From: Zygnema cylindricum
Taxonomy: Eukaryota; Streptophyta; Zygnematophyceae; Zygnematales; Zygnemataceae
NCBI GenBank assembly: GCA_037447655.1
Contig: JBBHKE010000193.1
Coordinates: 175,072 to 239,071 of the forward strand
Direction of reading: 5' to 3'
DNA: 64,000 bases
Both the position numbers and the translations under genes were made by a program. The notes under the pieces are model-generated. The model ran no database searches and had not been told where the DNA came from. It saw nothing but the letters and a program-made list of their open reading frames with translations. Positions 20,203 to 32,365 of this stretch are shown here, one piece after another (position 1 is the stretch's first letter; each line of letters begins with the position of its first letter).

Positions 20203-23200
20203 TCACAGATTTTCCTTCAAAAAAGTCGTGACTTCGAGCCACGCCTTTCGTTGAGGTCCCTCGATCGCCACCTGTCCACCACAGAAATTGTACATTACAA
20301 ACTTTTTTTTTTTTTTTCCTTTTTCTCTTTTGCTAGTCAAATAGAAAAATGTATTTCCTGCTCACTTTTTCTGTCATTGTGACAAATGTCACATTCAATT
20401 GGATCGATGTTGCATATGAACCATCCTCCCTCTCCCTCTCCGTCCCCTCTCCCTCTTTCCCCTCTCCCAATCCCACTTCTCCTCTCTCCGTCCTCTCTCC
20501 CTCTCCTCTCCCTCTCCCTCTATCAACCCTTCTATGCTTTCGAGACACGTGGCCCGTGTTTTCTAATTATCAGTCCACACTAATTATGGTGAGTGGCACG
20601 GACATAATACCTGTTCCATGTCGCTCCAAAAAGCGTGACCCATCCCCTCATAGAGACTCACTTTTCCGTTCAGTTTTGCAGTCCTCATCGCCTCCTCGAA
20701 ACTTCGAATCTGTTATTCCTCACTCCCTCTATGGCATCTTCATAAACCATCTTTTTCCACTCTACACAAAAAAGCGTTATGAAATGTATTTTGTTTCTCT
20801 ACCTTTCAACGTAAATGCTCATTTTAAAGCGGCTTTTCATGAATTCCTATTTATATATTGTAAAGATTACTCCACGTATTCATAATTTTGAGCGACAAAT
20901 TGTAGATTGAGGTTGTCAAACTTTAGCGCCGATCAAAAATGTTTTTCAATGCTTAAACTTAACTTAGTCACAGTTTTTCCCTCGTTTTGATCAAAACAGA
21001 ACTGTCATATTAATGAAAAGATAGGCTCTGGAAAAAGCATTTCCACCAAGATTCTGTCTGTAATATGAAGCACTATTACTATCGTATTATTATTACTATT
21101 ATTACTACTATTATAAACTGTTACTATTATTGTTACTACTAGCATTACCATTACTATTGCTATTGTTATAACTATTAGTACTACTATTATTGCTACTATT
21201 ATTGCCACTATTATTACTACTAAAACTACCACTATTGTTACTATTATTATTACTATTATTACTACTATTATTGCTACTATTATTGCCACTATTATTACTA
21301 CTAAAATTACTAATATTATTACTATTATTATTACTATTATTATTACTATTATTGCTACAGTAATTACCACTTTTGTTACTATTATTATTACTATTATTAC
21401 TACTATCATTATTACAACTTAGTTACGTTCACCTTTGCTCTAGGTGTGGTTTATTATTACTATTGAGGACATTTTGCTTTTCCCACACTATTTGGTTGCT
21501 TTTGATGCAATCACAGCTTTTAACACCCTTTTTTAAAAATATGTCCTTAACAAGTGGAAACACAAAAGAAACAAGATTTGGAGGAAGAGAAACGACACCT
21601 GGCGTACAGGAAACTGTGTGTCCTTGTCACCATAAATAGCGAGGATAGGGCCACTGATGCCCGAAAGCTCCTCCGGATCAGTAATCTGGTAGGAAAAGGA
21701 CATTAGTGTTAACGCAGGGTTTGAAAACATATAAAATAAAATCTTCCTCTTTTTGTTACTCTCACATTTTCTCCTTCCTTCCCCTCTCTTGATCTCACCG
21801 GACTTCCGTAGACAACAACGGTAGCAGTTGTCTTTCTGTTATAGACACTGTAACGGATGGCCTTGCCTCCTCCGTAACAGAAGCCCATTACTGCAACCTG
21901 AAAACTCACAACAGACAAAAAAAAAAAAAAACTTAATTGACAACAGTATATACATTAAAGCTTGTTCTCAAACTCAAAGTTGAAGAATGTATGAGATGTC
22001 ATAAAAACATAGAAACAAACCAGCGACCGCAATATAAGAAAGGACAAAGAGTACGGGGTTGCGGCTGCACCAAGGTAACAGTAGCAGTTATATGTCCTAG
22101 TTAATCTTCAGTTCAGGTCAGGTCAGTTCAGGTCAGGTCAGTCCGGTTAAGTTCGGTTCAGTTCGGTTCCGTTCGGCTCGATTCAGTTCACTTTGATTCA
22201 GTTCCGTTCGGTTCTGTTTGGTTCGGTTCGGTTCAGTTAGGTTGGGTTCAGTTCAGTTCAGTTTAGCATTTACCTATTTACATGGCCTGCAAAGCATTCT
22301 ACTTCATCACTCATTCTTGGAATAGAACTCCAAATTTTTGCGGTTCTATGTATGAGTTGATTTGCGACTCATATTACTATGATTACTAGCCCAGTAACAC
22401 CAATTATAGCGTGCGTATAATTAGTTAATTCTCCCATTAACGTCAAAGCATCAGTCTAATTGTGACACTCTAAACAAATCACTTACACGAGAACTGTCGA
22501 CATGTGGCAAAGACGACGCCCATTCCCTCACTTCATCGAGATCCTCATTCACTCTCGCCTAAACACGCCACACCAATTCTTGTGTCAATTCTGTATGAAT
22601 CAGAGCAAGAACATTCATAAAAACAAGAGAGGGAAGGAGCCAGTTAAAATTTTGTGTCTAATTACCCTATAAGTAAACGACTAAAAACTACAACAAACGA
22701 ATGCATCTTTTACACGAGTTTCAAAATTTATAAAAATGCTCATTTTTGTGAATTGACAATTGAGTCATAGCTCGAACATGTGAAAACAATTGGGAACACC
22801 ATATGTGGTCACTCCGTACTGTACATTATCATATGGTTTCTTCGAGTATGATACGTGTACAGCACGTGGAAACTATTAAGTGTTTCCAAATGTTTTAACA
22901 CGTTTTAACCATGGTAAGAATACGAGAACCTGGGGAGTCGTAAGGGCGAGATAAATGGCTTTTGGAATAAAACTTGTCACGTCTCCTCGATATGTATCGG
23001 GCGCCAAAACCACACAATTGATCTCATCCGCAAGTGCCTTGGCTTTACTACAAAAAAAAAAAAAAAAAAAAAAATAAAAAAAAAAAAAAAAAAAAAAGGG
23101 GGTGGGAAATATAAATATTAGAAAAGAAGGAAAACTATAACATTCTTCCCGGCAATTAGCCTGAATGTACGAATTAGCGAACAAAAGCAAAAAAAAAAAA

Positions 23201-23471
23201 AAAGGGAACGTAAACATAGAAACAAAGAAACACAACTACATCGTTTCCGGCAATCACAATGGATGAAAATAATTAATTTTGCATCAAAAAAGATAGGATT
23301 TTACATGGAAATAGACTGGTTTTTTATTTTTTTAAGATACACAAAATTGCCGACAAGATGTAAAATAAAAGAATGATGAGTGATAAAACATTCCCATTCA
23401 GATAAAGTATTTTTCATTATTTTGATTCAGTTTAACCCTAAAATTTTAGAGTTCAGAATATAAGTTTAATT

Positions 23472-23507
<36 letters not shown>

Positions 23508-24303
23508 AAATCGCCCATCACCATAATTAATGGGGATAACTCTCCCTTGGAAAGAAATCGTAATTTAAACAAATACATTGTGGATAAATTAACAGCAATC
23601 ACAGAATTATTGTGGATAAATCTCACTAAGTAAAATGCATTCTTTACATCCATGTGACTTTTTGAAATTCAAGATAAATTCACTTCATTTGTATAACAAG
23701 CTTGAAATAATATCCACACTAATATTAGTGAGGTGTGATATTCGATTCGTAGAGCTTGTATTCCTTATCCACAATAAAAAAGTTGAGAGCATTTTTTTTT
23801 TTAGAAATATTTTGATTTTTCCTTTCTTTTTTTTTGTTCTTTGCTGACCTGCAAATCTCTTTTGTCAGTCCATAAAATTCATGAATAAGAATTAACAATG
23901 GAAATGGTTTTTTTGTTTTTTCGACTTCTTCGGTCGCAACTTTCTCCTCCAAAATTATATTTTTGGGAAACAAATCGTTCGAATTTGAAGATTTTGGGAA
24001 GGCCATATACGCCAAAATAGGATCTCCAGTACTTTTTTTCCTAGGAATAGAAACATTTGTCAACTCCCGAAGCTTTTCTGACTGACATTTTATTTTTAAA
24101 AATTTGGGATACGTAAATTTTAACGAAACATTATTTTTTCGCCTAGATTTTTCAAAAACGAAACAGGAATTAGGTTCGGAATGGAAAAATGGGATCCCAA
24201 GTGGATTTTCGCACGTGTGATGAAGAAAGAGTAGTGGGAACTCGATTGGTTGGCGAAAATGTGTAGAGAGAGAGGGAGGGAATGGAAGAGGAGGAGGTGA
24301 CAC
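20203..24303 (-). CDS. Dienelactone hydrolase family protein
   Basis: Seven exons on the minus strand: ...24303-23849, 23047-22930, 22558-22487, 21897-21799, 21685-21608, 20709-20611 and 20271-20203 (TGA). All junctions are GT-AG and in phase. It is an alpha/beta hydrolase of the DLH family, which hydrolyses small lactones or esters with a Cys-Asp-His triad. The N-terminal strand reads LLILIHEFYGL. The nucleophile elbow is GFCYGGG in exon 4, the acid is in IYGDKD in exon 5, and the histidine is in GMGHAFW in exon 6. The region from APDTYRGD to the end is about 180 residues, normal for the family. The 5' end is unresolved: the frame stays open to 24303 without an ATG before a low-quality Ser/Pro-rich stretch, so the start probably lies in an upstream exon I could not fix. 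Substrate unknown. Confidence 0.85.
21065..21420. repeat. ATT/ACT trinucleotide tract in hydrolase intron
   Basis: A long interrupted tract of tattattactattattactac lies between exons 5 and 6 of the hydrolase. Reading frames through it give only Ile/Val or Leu runs and are not genes. Confidence 0.9.
22100..22262. repeat. GGTTC/AGTTC pentamer tract in hydrolase intron
   Basis: Imperfect tandem pentamers (gttcagttcggttc) lie in the intron between exons 3 and 4. Confidence 0.85.
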
Positions 24304-24511
24304 GTGGCAAATGGAGGATGGAAAGATGGTACATAATTTTGGACGTCACTGAAGAATGAGTTAAACAAAGGAGACTTAGAAAAGAAGATGTGGAAAAGAA
24401 CAAAAGTACAAAAGAATTAAACTGACAAGGGAGGGAGGGAAAATGTAATTTGAAATTTCTAGTAGTACAACACCGTAGAACTCAATTGCTCATGATAATA
24501 GGTTCAACATT

Positions 24512-25087
24512 ATTTGAATGATAGGTTCATAGGTTCATAGCTTCATAGGTTCATAGGTTCAGAGGTTCATAGGTCCATAGGTTCTAGGTTCATAAGGTCA
24601 TAGGTTCATAGAGGTTCATAGGTTCATAGGTTCATAGGTTCATAGGTTCATAGGTTCATAGGTTCATAGGCTCATAGGTTCATAGGTTCATAGGTTCATA
24701 GGTTCATAGGTTCATAGCATAGTTCAAAAGTGGCGTTTTTTAGTAGGCCTTTGGTCGGCGCCTTTAGCGTTAGTTGTGTTACGGGCTTTTCATGTAATCT
24801 TCTTCGTTCGCTACTTTGATCTTCGACCGTCCGATCGTCTGAATCTAACGGTGTAAAAGAAGTTTTTTGGTCCGAGTGTTTTAATTGGTCCAATTTTTGG
24901 TTCAGATGTTTTAATTGATCCAATTTTGTCGGAATACAATATGGGTCTTAAGGTCATATTGTATGTTTTGCATACAATAGGCATATTGTATGGGCCTACT
25001 CACCTACTTTTGAACTATGGTTAGGTTCATAGGTTCATAGGATAATAGGTTCATAGGTTCATAAGTTCATAGGTTCATAGGTTCAAC
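24512..25087. repeat. ATAGGTTC octamer array interrupted by a MITE
   Basis: Tandem ataggttc units at about 24512-24717 resume at 25021-25087. The 302-bp block between them has its own inverted termini. Confidence 0.9.
24718..25019. mobile_element. 302-bp MITE inserted in the octamer array
   Basis: The left end CATAGTTCAAAAGT and right end ACTTTTGAACTATG are perfect inverted repeats of 14 bp. AGTAGGCC recurs further in on both arms. If the terminus is GTTCAAAAGT, the flanks are TA on both sides, as with Tc1/mariner-type insertion, but the repeat context makes the duplication ambiguous. Confidence 0.75.
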
Positions 25088-25179
25088 GCAATTTTTTAAT
25101 GTTTGAAAATCGAACCAGCCAACATCCGGTTCTCCATTTGAATTGAAAAATTGAACGCGTATTTAAAAGCTACATAGTA

Positions 25180-25405
25180 CAGCACACGTTGAATCGCTAT
25201 TAGTGTTAAAAAAAAAATCGCCACTTAAAGCTTTCTTTTCTCCGTACACATATGTCGGATTGTAGATCTGACGGTTACGATTGAAGGTAAGATTCTCAGC
25301 TTCCGATTGGCGGTCTCCATCTGAAAATCGGACAAGTGTGTACGGAGAAAAGATGTTTTAAGTGGCGAAAAAAACATTAACACTAATAGTGATACACGGT
25401 GTACT
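25180..25405. mobile_element. Foldback MITE with about 75-bp inverted arms
   Basis: The outer ends carry the window-wide motif (TTGAATCGCTATTAGTGTTA; inverse ACACTAATAGTGATACACGG). Further in, CGCCACTTAAA and TTTCTCCGTACACA are repeated in inverse at 25330-25370. A third, solitary arm lies at about 25443-25510. Confidence 0.75.
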
Positions 25406-25510
25406 CCATCGCAACCGTTGGAAGGAATAATCTGACAATTGTGCACGCAGAAAAGGTGGTTTAAGTGGCAAAATAACGTTGACGCTAATTTCTATTCGCG
25501 GTAGACCGTC

Positions 25511-26785
25511 TTGTAGTTAAAAGCGTGAATATATGGTACGTTTCTATGCGAACACACATATGTAACTATGTAAGTTATGAACTATACGATCCGCACTCTT
25601 TATTCATTGCCGTACATTTATGTACGGAATGTTACTGTACCTTCTTGAATGCATGACTCCATGCATCCATGGCTGCCCATAGTGTGTGCATCTCGAGAGT
25701 GAGTCAGGAAATGTACGGAGAGGATGAAAAGAGAAGAGAAGGGAACAGAAGAGTGTGGTCGGTAAGAGTTGAGACTTGAGAGGAAGTGAAGAAATCGAGT
25801 TTGGAAAAATAAGAATGCTTTATGCAGAGAACTTTCTGAAAATATTTTTGGCGACTAAAGTAATGTAGTTTGTTTAAAAGTATGTTTCAGAAATGGAATG
25901 TGACATCGTCGGAATTTTCAATCTCTGTATGATATGTATACAGTATGATATTTTTTGTGAAAACACATCAAAGGATTGTTTATTTCAAACGCTGAAATGT
26001 TCACCAAGTTTATTGTTCAGTCTTTTACTTATTTTTTTTACTTTCCCTGTTTTTTGACAACGAGATATTCACGAAGGACAAAACATGCTGTTTGGAAATC
26101 TTGCAAGCATATATGTTTTTTTTTTCAGTTGCTCTTGATCAATACGAGTTGCCTGTAAGATATATTGTAAGGATGTTATCCAATCTTATGCTTGTTTAGT
26201 TTTACAAGCATGACTTACTCGTCTATGTCTTTTTTTTCTTGCTGTTATGTTTGACAAGCACATTGTTGTCTTCTCGTCTATGTTTTTCATTATTCTTTTC
26301 GATGTTTGATTCAAGCCTTTAAATGACACTCTTTTCTTTGGTTTTCACTTTTATCTTATGCTCCTTGCACATTTTCTTTATGCCGTGTTATTGATTCCTT
26401 TGAGACGGCCTTTAAATACCTTTTCTTTATCTTGAGATGCTGTTCTTCCAGACATTATCTTCACCTTTTTCCAAATTTTGCACCAAAATTCTTATGCACT
26501 TTCTGCACTAAAACTTCAATGTTGGTCGAAGACAACCAATTGACATACCTTCACTTTTTTCCAAAACCGCTGTCACCAAAAATTTCATAAAATTCAAGAA
26601 AACACTCTCTTTGTTTTTTGTTCTTTCAGGTTTATTGGGTCATCCAATCAAAAATCTGCTTCCAAACACTGTGTCTTTAAAAAATTAGGAAAAGAAGAAG
26701 AATAAGAAGAAGGAAGAAAAAGAAAAAAGAAAGACAAGAAAAGGAAAAGAAAAAGAAAAGAACTATTAGTGGTGGTGGTTTTTCC
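25511..26785. other. Spacer upstream of the zinc-cluster gene, with candidate 5' UTR intron
   Basis: No coding exon is seen. An acceptor-like ttctttcag ends at about 26629, and a purine-rich (GA/AAG) stretch follows at about 26684-26762 just before the ATG at 26786. This would fit a spliced 5' leader. Confidence 0.4.
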
Positions 26786-29700
26786 ATGTTATGTATGGAT
26801 TCAACTATCGATGAACTTCCACATGATGGAGAAAGATTAATTTTTGATACCATCGAATCCGGCGATACAGAAGATGGCCACGAGGAAGAAGAGGATGTGT
26901 CCATTGAAAGTAGCGATGAAGACAACGAGGAAATGGAGGGAGTCGAGGGGGTGGAGAGAGTTGAGAAACAAGGTACAGAGTTGTACGGCCTCCAATATCA
27001 GGCGTTTGAACAATACCAAAACCTTGAGAATGGCAATACTCAAAATGAGGTCCACTTACAAAACGAAAATAACTCGTATAGAAACGACGAACAAAGGGAG
27101 AAGGAACACGGCTCAAATGACTGCAATTCTAATATCCATGACGAGGGCTTGCCTTTGAATGGAAGTGTGGACATAAGCATAGAAGACCAAAATATGAACC
27201 CGAATATGAAGGCAGCTCAATATTCCTTGTATCATTTGGGAGAGTTTCACACTTTTCAAGAATCCACACCAAATCAGGCAAATAACTGTCTTTCTGACCA
27301 GCACTGCAATTCAAAGGGTGATATCCGCTTTCAACAAAATGCTACTCCGGAGGGAGTGAAGGGTAAGACTTTAATCTAATGTCTTTTAATGAAAGAAAGG
27401 AAGAGGGAGAAGGGGGAGAGGTGGAGAGGGGAGACAAACTGAATAGTTCCTGCGGTTTCAGATTGAGGTCATTCTTTCTGGTTCTTTTTACTTTCTTTTT
27501 GAACGATTATTTCTTTTTTATTTAAATGATGTGAACAATTAATTGAATTTTGTAGGAACTTGAATATTAAATAGTTTTGTACTTTTCACTTAGAGGAATT
27601 TTGATTTCCATAATCCTTACTGTTTTCGGTTTCTCCAGGGGATGAGCAAGAAATTAGACCTCATGAAATGCTCGGAAATTCAACAAGGCTGGATGATAAC
27701 TCGGTAAATTTTTGCGATAATCCGGAAAAAGATGAAGGACAAGGCGATGGAGGAGATTTTACTCTCAATACAAGGACCGAGGATTTTCCTCATCTAAATA
27801 GAATTCCACAATCTGTTGATATAAACTCACTCCAAACTGCAGGAACTGATAACATTCAGTTAGAACACATAGCACCTGCCCCTCAAAATTGGGACCCGAG
27901 GAGACCAGCTTTGGATCCTTTTTGGTCAGAAGATCATGATTTAATCACTCATAGTCGAAAGTGGTACGCTTTTACTCCAGCGACTCATAAACTTATGGTT
28001 GATTCTATTATAGGGGGTATTTTTCCGGAGGAATCGATTATATATGCGGCAGATCCCGGATTTCGACAATCGAAAAAAGCAAAGGCATCCATGAAAGTTT
28101 TTGGCGCCGGAAAGTGGAGAAGTTATCAGGTGTCAGCTTGCTCTATCTCAAGATACGGCCCATTTTTTTTCAGTGTACCTTTTGTTTTTGGGGTTTTCCT
28201 TTTATTTTCTTTTTTTTTCTTTCTTCCTTCCCTTTTTCTTTTTTCCATTTTTCTTTTTTTTTTATGCTCTTTTCTGTTTTTTTGTTTATGTGTGTGAGGA
28301 AACAAGAAGCAGGGACTCCTTGTTTATGGTTCTTATTCCATACTTGTGTGTACAAAATTTGAAGTGAATCCATCTAATGATGAAATTTGATTCAATATTT
28401 TATGTGACGCGCATGAAATTATTGTTGGGCATAATACCTCACAAATTGGGAGACATTTTAGTGAGTCATAATGTGGTTTAAATTTCATTCATTTGGTATG
28501 TAAACTGTGTTACGGTATGGTTAAATGTGAATATAATGTGAATAAAATGCATACAAGATTTCCACTTTTTTCGGCGGTGTAGAAGAACAGTTTGTTTTAT
28601 GATTGATTTTGATTTGTTGATTTGTTTTTGTCGCTAGAACAATCAATCGAGGCAAAATATCGTTAATGTTGGTGTTTACGTTTTATTTATGGACAATGTC
28701 ATCAGATTCATCATTGAATTTCTGACAATCGTCTTTTTTTTCTGATGAATTTAAATGTTGTTCCTTCTTTCGTGGTTGATTCTTTTCTAAAGACTATATG
28801 TTTGTCTAGATTATTATTTTTTTTCTTTTTTTAACTCTGCCATCAATGATATGATAAGTTTTCTAGTGTTCAGGTGCTTTGGGCTTTTGAGCGAAATTAT
28901 ATAAAAATAAAATTAAAGCGTTAAAATTTCTACAAACAACTTTTAGGTGGATATGGTTTTTTTTTTTTATGCTTCCTAGGAAACTCGAGGTGTTTACCAT
29001 TTTATAAGTATCATTACTGTTAATATTTCCATTTTACTTAATATACTCGACTATTCTTGCTTCAAAATTTTGTCTATTGGACGTGTAGCTTCTTTTGTTT
29101 CTTTTTTTTTTAAGCCTTGATTCTTTCTAGGAAACGCCTTTAGCTGAAGATTTTATCTTTTTAAAGTATGCATTTACCTCACTGTTAAAGAAACTCACCG
29201 GACTTCAGTTTGTTTTGCATCGACCACAGACCTTTCTTTTCACAGCGACCAACACCAACACAATTTTGGAAATATATACTTTTCTCACCCTCATCCCTCT
29301 CTCTATTGTACTTTTATCCTAACAACGAGCCTGACAGACCTTTATTATTTGAAGTGAATGTTGTGTAGGAAAAACTGGATGCGAGAATTGCATTGGATGG
29401 AGAGAGAGAACTTTTTTACAAAGATAAACCCGATAAACTCATTCCTCACCTCGGTCTTTGGAAAGATATCGTCGACAAGTGTCATGTCCCGTCGACAGGT
29501 GTCCATTATGCCCTTCGAGGATGTCAGGCAGCCGTGGCAAAATTTTGGGTAAGTGATCCCTCGAGACATGGAATTCCTGGGGCTTATATTGATATAAGAC
29601 GAACAAAATGTAGTTTTTGTGCTTTGGGACACGTTTCAGATACCGGAAATGAGACGGTTTCCATGGTTCCGCAAAGAGTTTTACTGCTAAAAACGAATAA

Positions 29701-31824
29701 TAAGAGAAATAGGGAAGGAGGAGGGAAGGACGAGGCATCGAGGGAGGGATTGAGAGAGGGAGTGAGCGAGGGAGTGAGGGAGAGAGTGAGGGAAGGAGTG
29801 AGGGAGGGAGTGGAGGAGGGAGAGATAGAAAATCGGAAGGATAGGGGAGCTGTTGTTGTACAAAACATAAACTGTTCTTCAAATTCTGGGAGGTTAGGGT
29901 TGTGGGAGGATACTACAGGACACATAGGGGAGATAAAGGAAAATGTAGATTCCGGAGAGCAAGGAGACAGGATGTATCAGGTGGGAGAAATGAATCTGGA
30001 CGTAGTGTGTGACCAGGAGGGAGGTCAAAATGCGGTTGAGCAAAATCAAAGGTGTGCAGAAGGTGAGATATTGGAAGAACCTTCTAGTAGTACTCAAGGG
30101 ACTCTTTTCTTAGGCGGAAATCGAGGAAGACAGATAAAAAGGGCTCAAAGAACCTCATTAGTTTGGACAAATGTGGTAAATCTCCCAGTTACGGAAGTTG
30201 TACCTTTTATTCTTAGCCTTCTTATGGAGCACAAAGCATTTTTGCGGTCGGAAAACCGATATCCCGTAAGGAAAAACGGCAAGATTATGGCTTGGGCAAC
30301 GACTTATGTTTGTCATAGAGGTCGAAAAGATGTACGACAACACCGAAAATACAATACGAGTCGTTGTGTGAATTGTCAATTTCGGGTACAAATGGTTATT
30401 CCGTGTACAAAAGAATCCGAGACAGAAGAAACATTAGCTTTAGTGAAAACCCACCCGATTCATGAAGGACATGACCCTTCTTCTCCAGATGATTATCGAT
30501 ATTTACCGTGTCATCCCTCTGCTTCCTTAGCCGCTGAAATCGAACTTGCGAATGGTTCTCCCTCTTCTGGAGAGGTTTTTGTGGCTTCTTTAAAAATAGA
30601 ACCGATGCTTAAAGCTGCCGCAAGTGAGGCGGAACGAGCTATGTATAGGTGAGAATTTAAAATATCAGCTTTTTTCTTTTTTTGCTTTTTTTTTTCTTTC
30701 TTTTGATTTTTTCATTTTTTTTGGTTTATGTTTTCATGGCTTCTTTGAAAATAGAAGCAATGCTTAAAGCCGCCGCAAGTGAGGCGTAATGAGCTATGGA
30801 TAGGCGAGAATGTAAAGATATCTGGTTTTTTTTTTTTTTTTTGGCTTCTTTTTTTCTGTTTATGTTTTCGTGGCTAGTTTGAAGATAGAACTGAAGCTTA
30901 AATTTGCCGCAAATGAGGCGGAACGAGCTACGTTTAGGTGGGAATTTCGAGTTTTTGCTTTCTTTTTTGTTTGTGTTTGTTATTTTGGTTTTCCTATTTC
31001 AGATGTACTAGCGCTTAACATAAAGTTCTTCATTGGAAAAGTTTTGAACTTGTGTGCGTGTGTGTGTGTTTTTCGGTAATGGTTTTCCTGGCTTTCTTTC
31101 GATTCTGTTTTGCAAATTTTGGTGAGATTGGTTTTTGTTTAGCTATAATTTTGTGTATTTTACTGAGACGATTGTTTTTTTTTTAAGCTTTTTTTTGCAG
31201 ATTTTGCTGTTCGAAGAACGAAATTACAAAATTGGTGGCGTTACGTTCCGAACATTTGGAGGTTCTTAAAGTTCGTATTCTTGAATTGGAAACACTCATT
31301 GAATCCGTTAAAAACCTTATGAGGAGAATGAGACCTTCGGCAATGCAAAATATCTCGGGAATGCTTTCTTCGGCTGGAAAAACTTTACAGGAGGCACTTT
31401 TACAACAAGTTAGTTTGTTTCTATACTTCAATTATTTTCTGTCCGTTGTTCTCTTTTTCCGTTCGCTGTTTGCTGTCGTTTTCCATTCTCCGTTCCTGTT
31501 TTCCGTTTTCCATTCTGTTTAACGTTTTCGGTTTTCTGCTTCCTGTTTTTCGTTGTCCGTTTTCCGTTTTGTTTCCTCTTTTCGGTCTTCCGGTTTCTCT
31601 TATGTTTTCTCAGTATATCCTGACATTGTTTTTCTCTCCCCTTCTCTCTCCTCTCCCTTTCGTATTTAACTTTCCAGGGGCATCTTATAGTTGGAACGGA
31701 ATTCCCAAGCAACAGTCAAGAATCTACTTTAACGGAAATGCTCGAGTCACATGTGCGAGGATCCGTAGAAAACAAGTGGAGGAGAGGACAAACTTCGACG
31801 ACAAACTCTGTTTCAAGGCGTTAA
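26786..31824 (+). CDS. Large acidic, Cys/His-cluster and coiled-coil protein, possibly FAR1/transposase-derived regulator
   Basis: Five exons (26786-27362, 27639-28129, 29369-30648, 31201-31408, 31678-31824) join in phase to 900 residues ending in TAA. ATG at 26786 is followed by another at 26795. Residues 12-60 are strongly acidic, like an activation domain. The middle (WDPRRPALDPFW to AVAKFW) is globular but I do not recognise it. A Glu/Arg/Gly-rich repeat follows near residue 490. Then comes a Cys/His cluster: TYVCHRGR, RCVNCQF, a further Cys and HPIHEGHDP. This spacing recalls zinc fingers of the FAR1/WRKY-GCM1 group, known from Mutator-like transposases and plant regulators. Exon 4 encodes a leucine-rich coiled coil (LVALRSEHLEVLKVRILELE). 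Nuclear DNA-binding function is inference. Confidence 0.75.
29715..29830 (+). repeat. GAGGGAGTGAGG minisatellite within a coding exon
   Basis: About eight degenerate copies of a 12-bp unit lie inside the long exon of the zinc-cluster gene. They are translated as REGV-type tetrapeptides. The multiple-of-three unit length keeps the frame. Confidence 0.85.
30722..30950 (+). repeat. Two downstream copies of an exon 3' end plus donor
   Basis: The end of the exon at 29369-30648 (VASLKIEPMLKAAASEAERA) is repeated at about 30736-30800 and 30870-30940, each with the following intron start. Copy 2 has stops where GAA CGA became TAA TGA. Copy 3 remains open. With the acceptor ending at 30877 and donor at 30938 it would form a 60-nt, phase 2-2 cassette exon. 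Confidence 0.8.
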
Positions 31825-31859
31825 ATTTGAAGTATGAAGTGAAACATTTTATCTTCAAA

Positions 31860-32365
31860 AGTGGAAATGTTTTGATTCGCAAATGTTTTTGTAAAGAAGA
31901 CGGCTTTGAAGTGAAAATATATTTTGAAGTGAGAAATAATCCTGAAGTAAAACAAACTTTGGAAGTGAAACTAGCTTTGAAGTGAAAGTAGCTTTGAAGT
32001 GAAAGTAGCTTTGAAGTGAAAGTAGCTTTGAAGCGAACTTTTTTTTGAAATGAAAACATTTTGAAGTGGAAGTGATTTTAAAGTGTAAATATTTTGGAGT
32101 GGAAATGACTTAGAAATGGAGGCATCTCATGTCCACCTGTAAACGTGAAGCTTTTGGTATTAAATTAAATCATCGGTACACTATTGGAAAATGATATGAA
32201 GCTTTTCGTATTATATTTAATCATTGTTACACTTTCGGAAAATGATATTATGCTTTTAGTATTAAACTTAATCACTGGTACACTATCGGAAAATCAAATA
32301 AAAACCCTAAATAAAATAAAACCCTACATAAAATAAAACCCTAAGTAAAATGAAACCCTAAAAAT
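31860..32365. repeat. Short tandem repeats downstream of the zinc-cluster gene
   Basis: Units of tttgaagtgaaagtagc recur at about 31960-32040. A unit of about 70 bp containing gaagctttt.gtatta recurs three times at 32145-32290. Finally aaaccctaaataaaat repeats run at 32295-32365. This is presumably the 3' untranslated and flanking region. Confidence 0.75.

Noticed and set aside
21005-21409. 134-codon Ile/Val-rich minus-strand frame
   Set aside because: It is the ATT/ACT trinucleotide tract in the hydrolase intron.
28101-28373. Membrane-protein-like frames after the exon at 27639
   Set aside because: The exon ends at the donor at 28130; the hydrophobic extension is T-rich intron.
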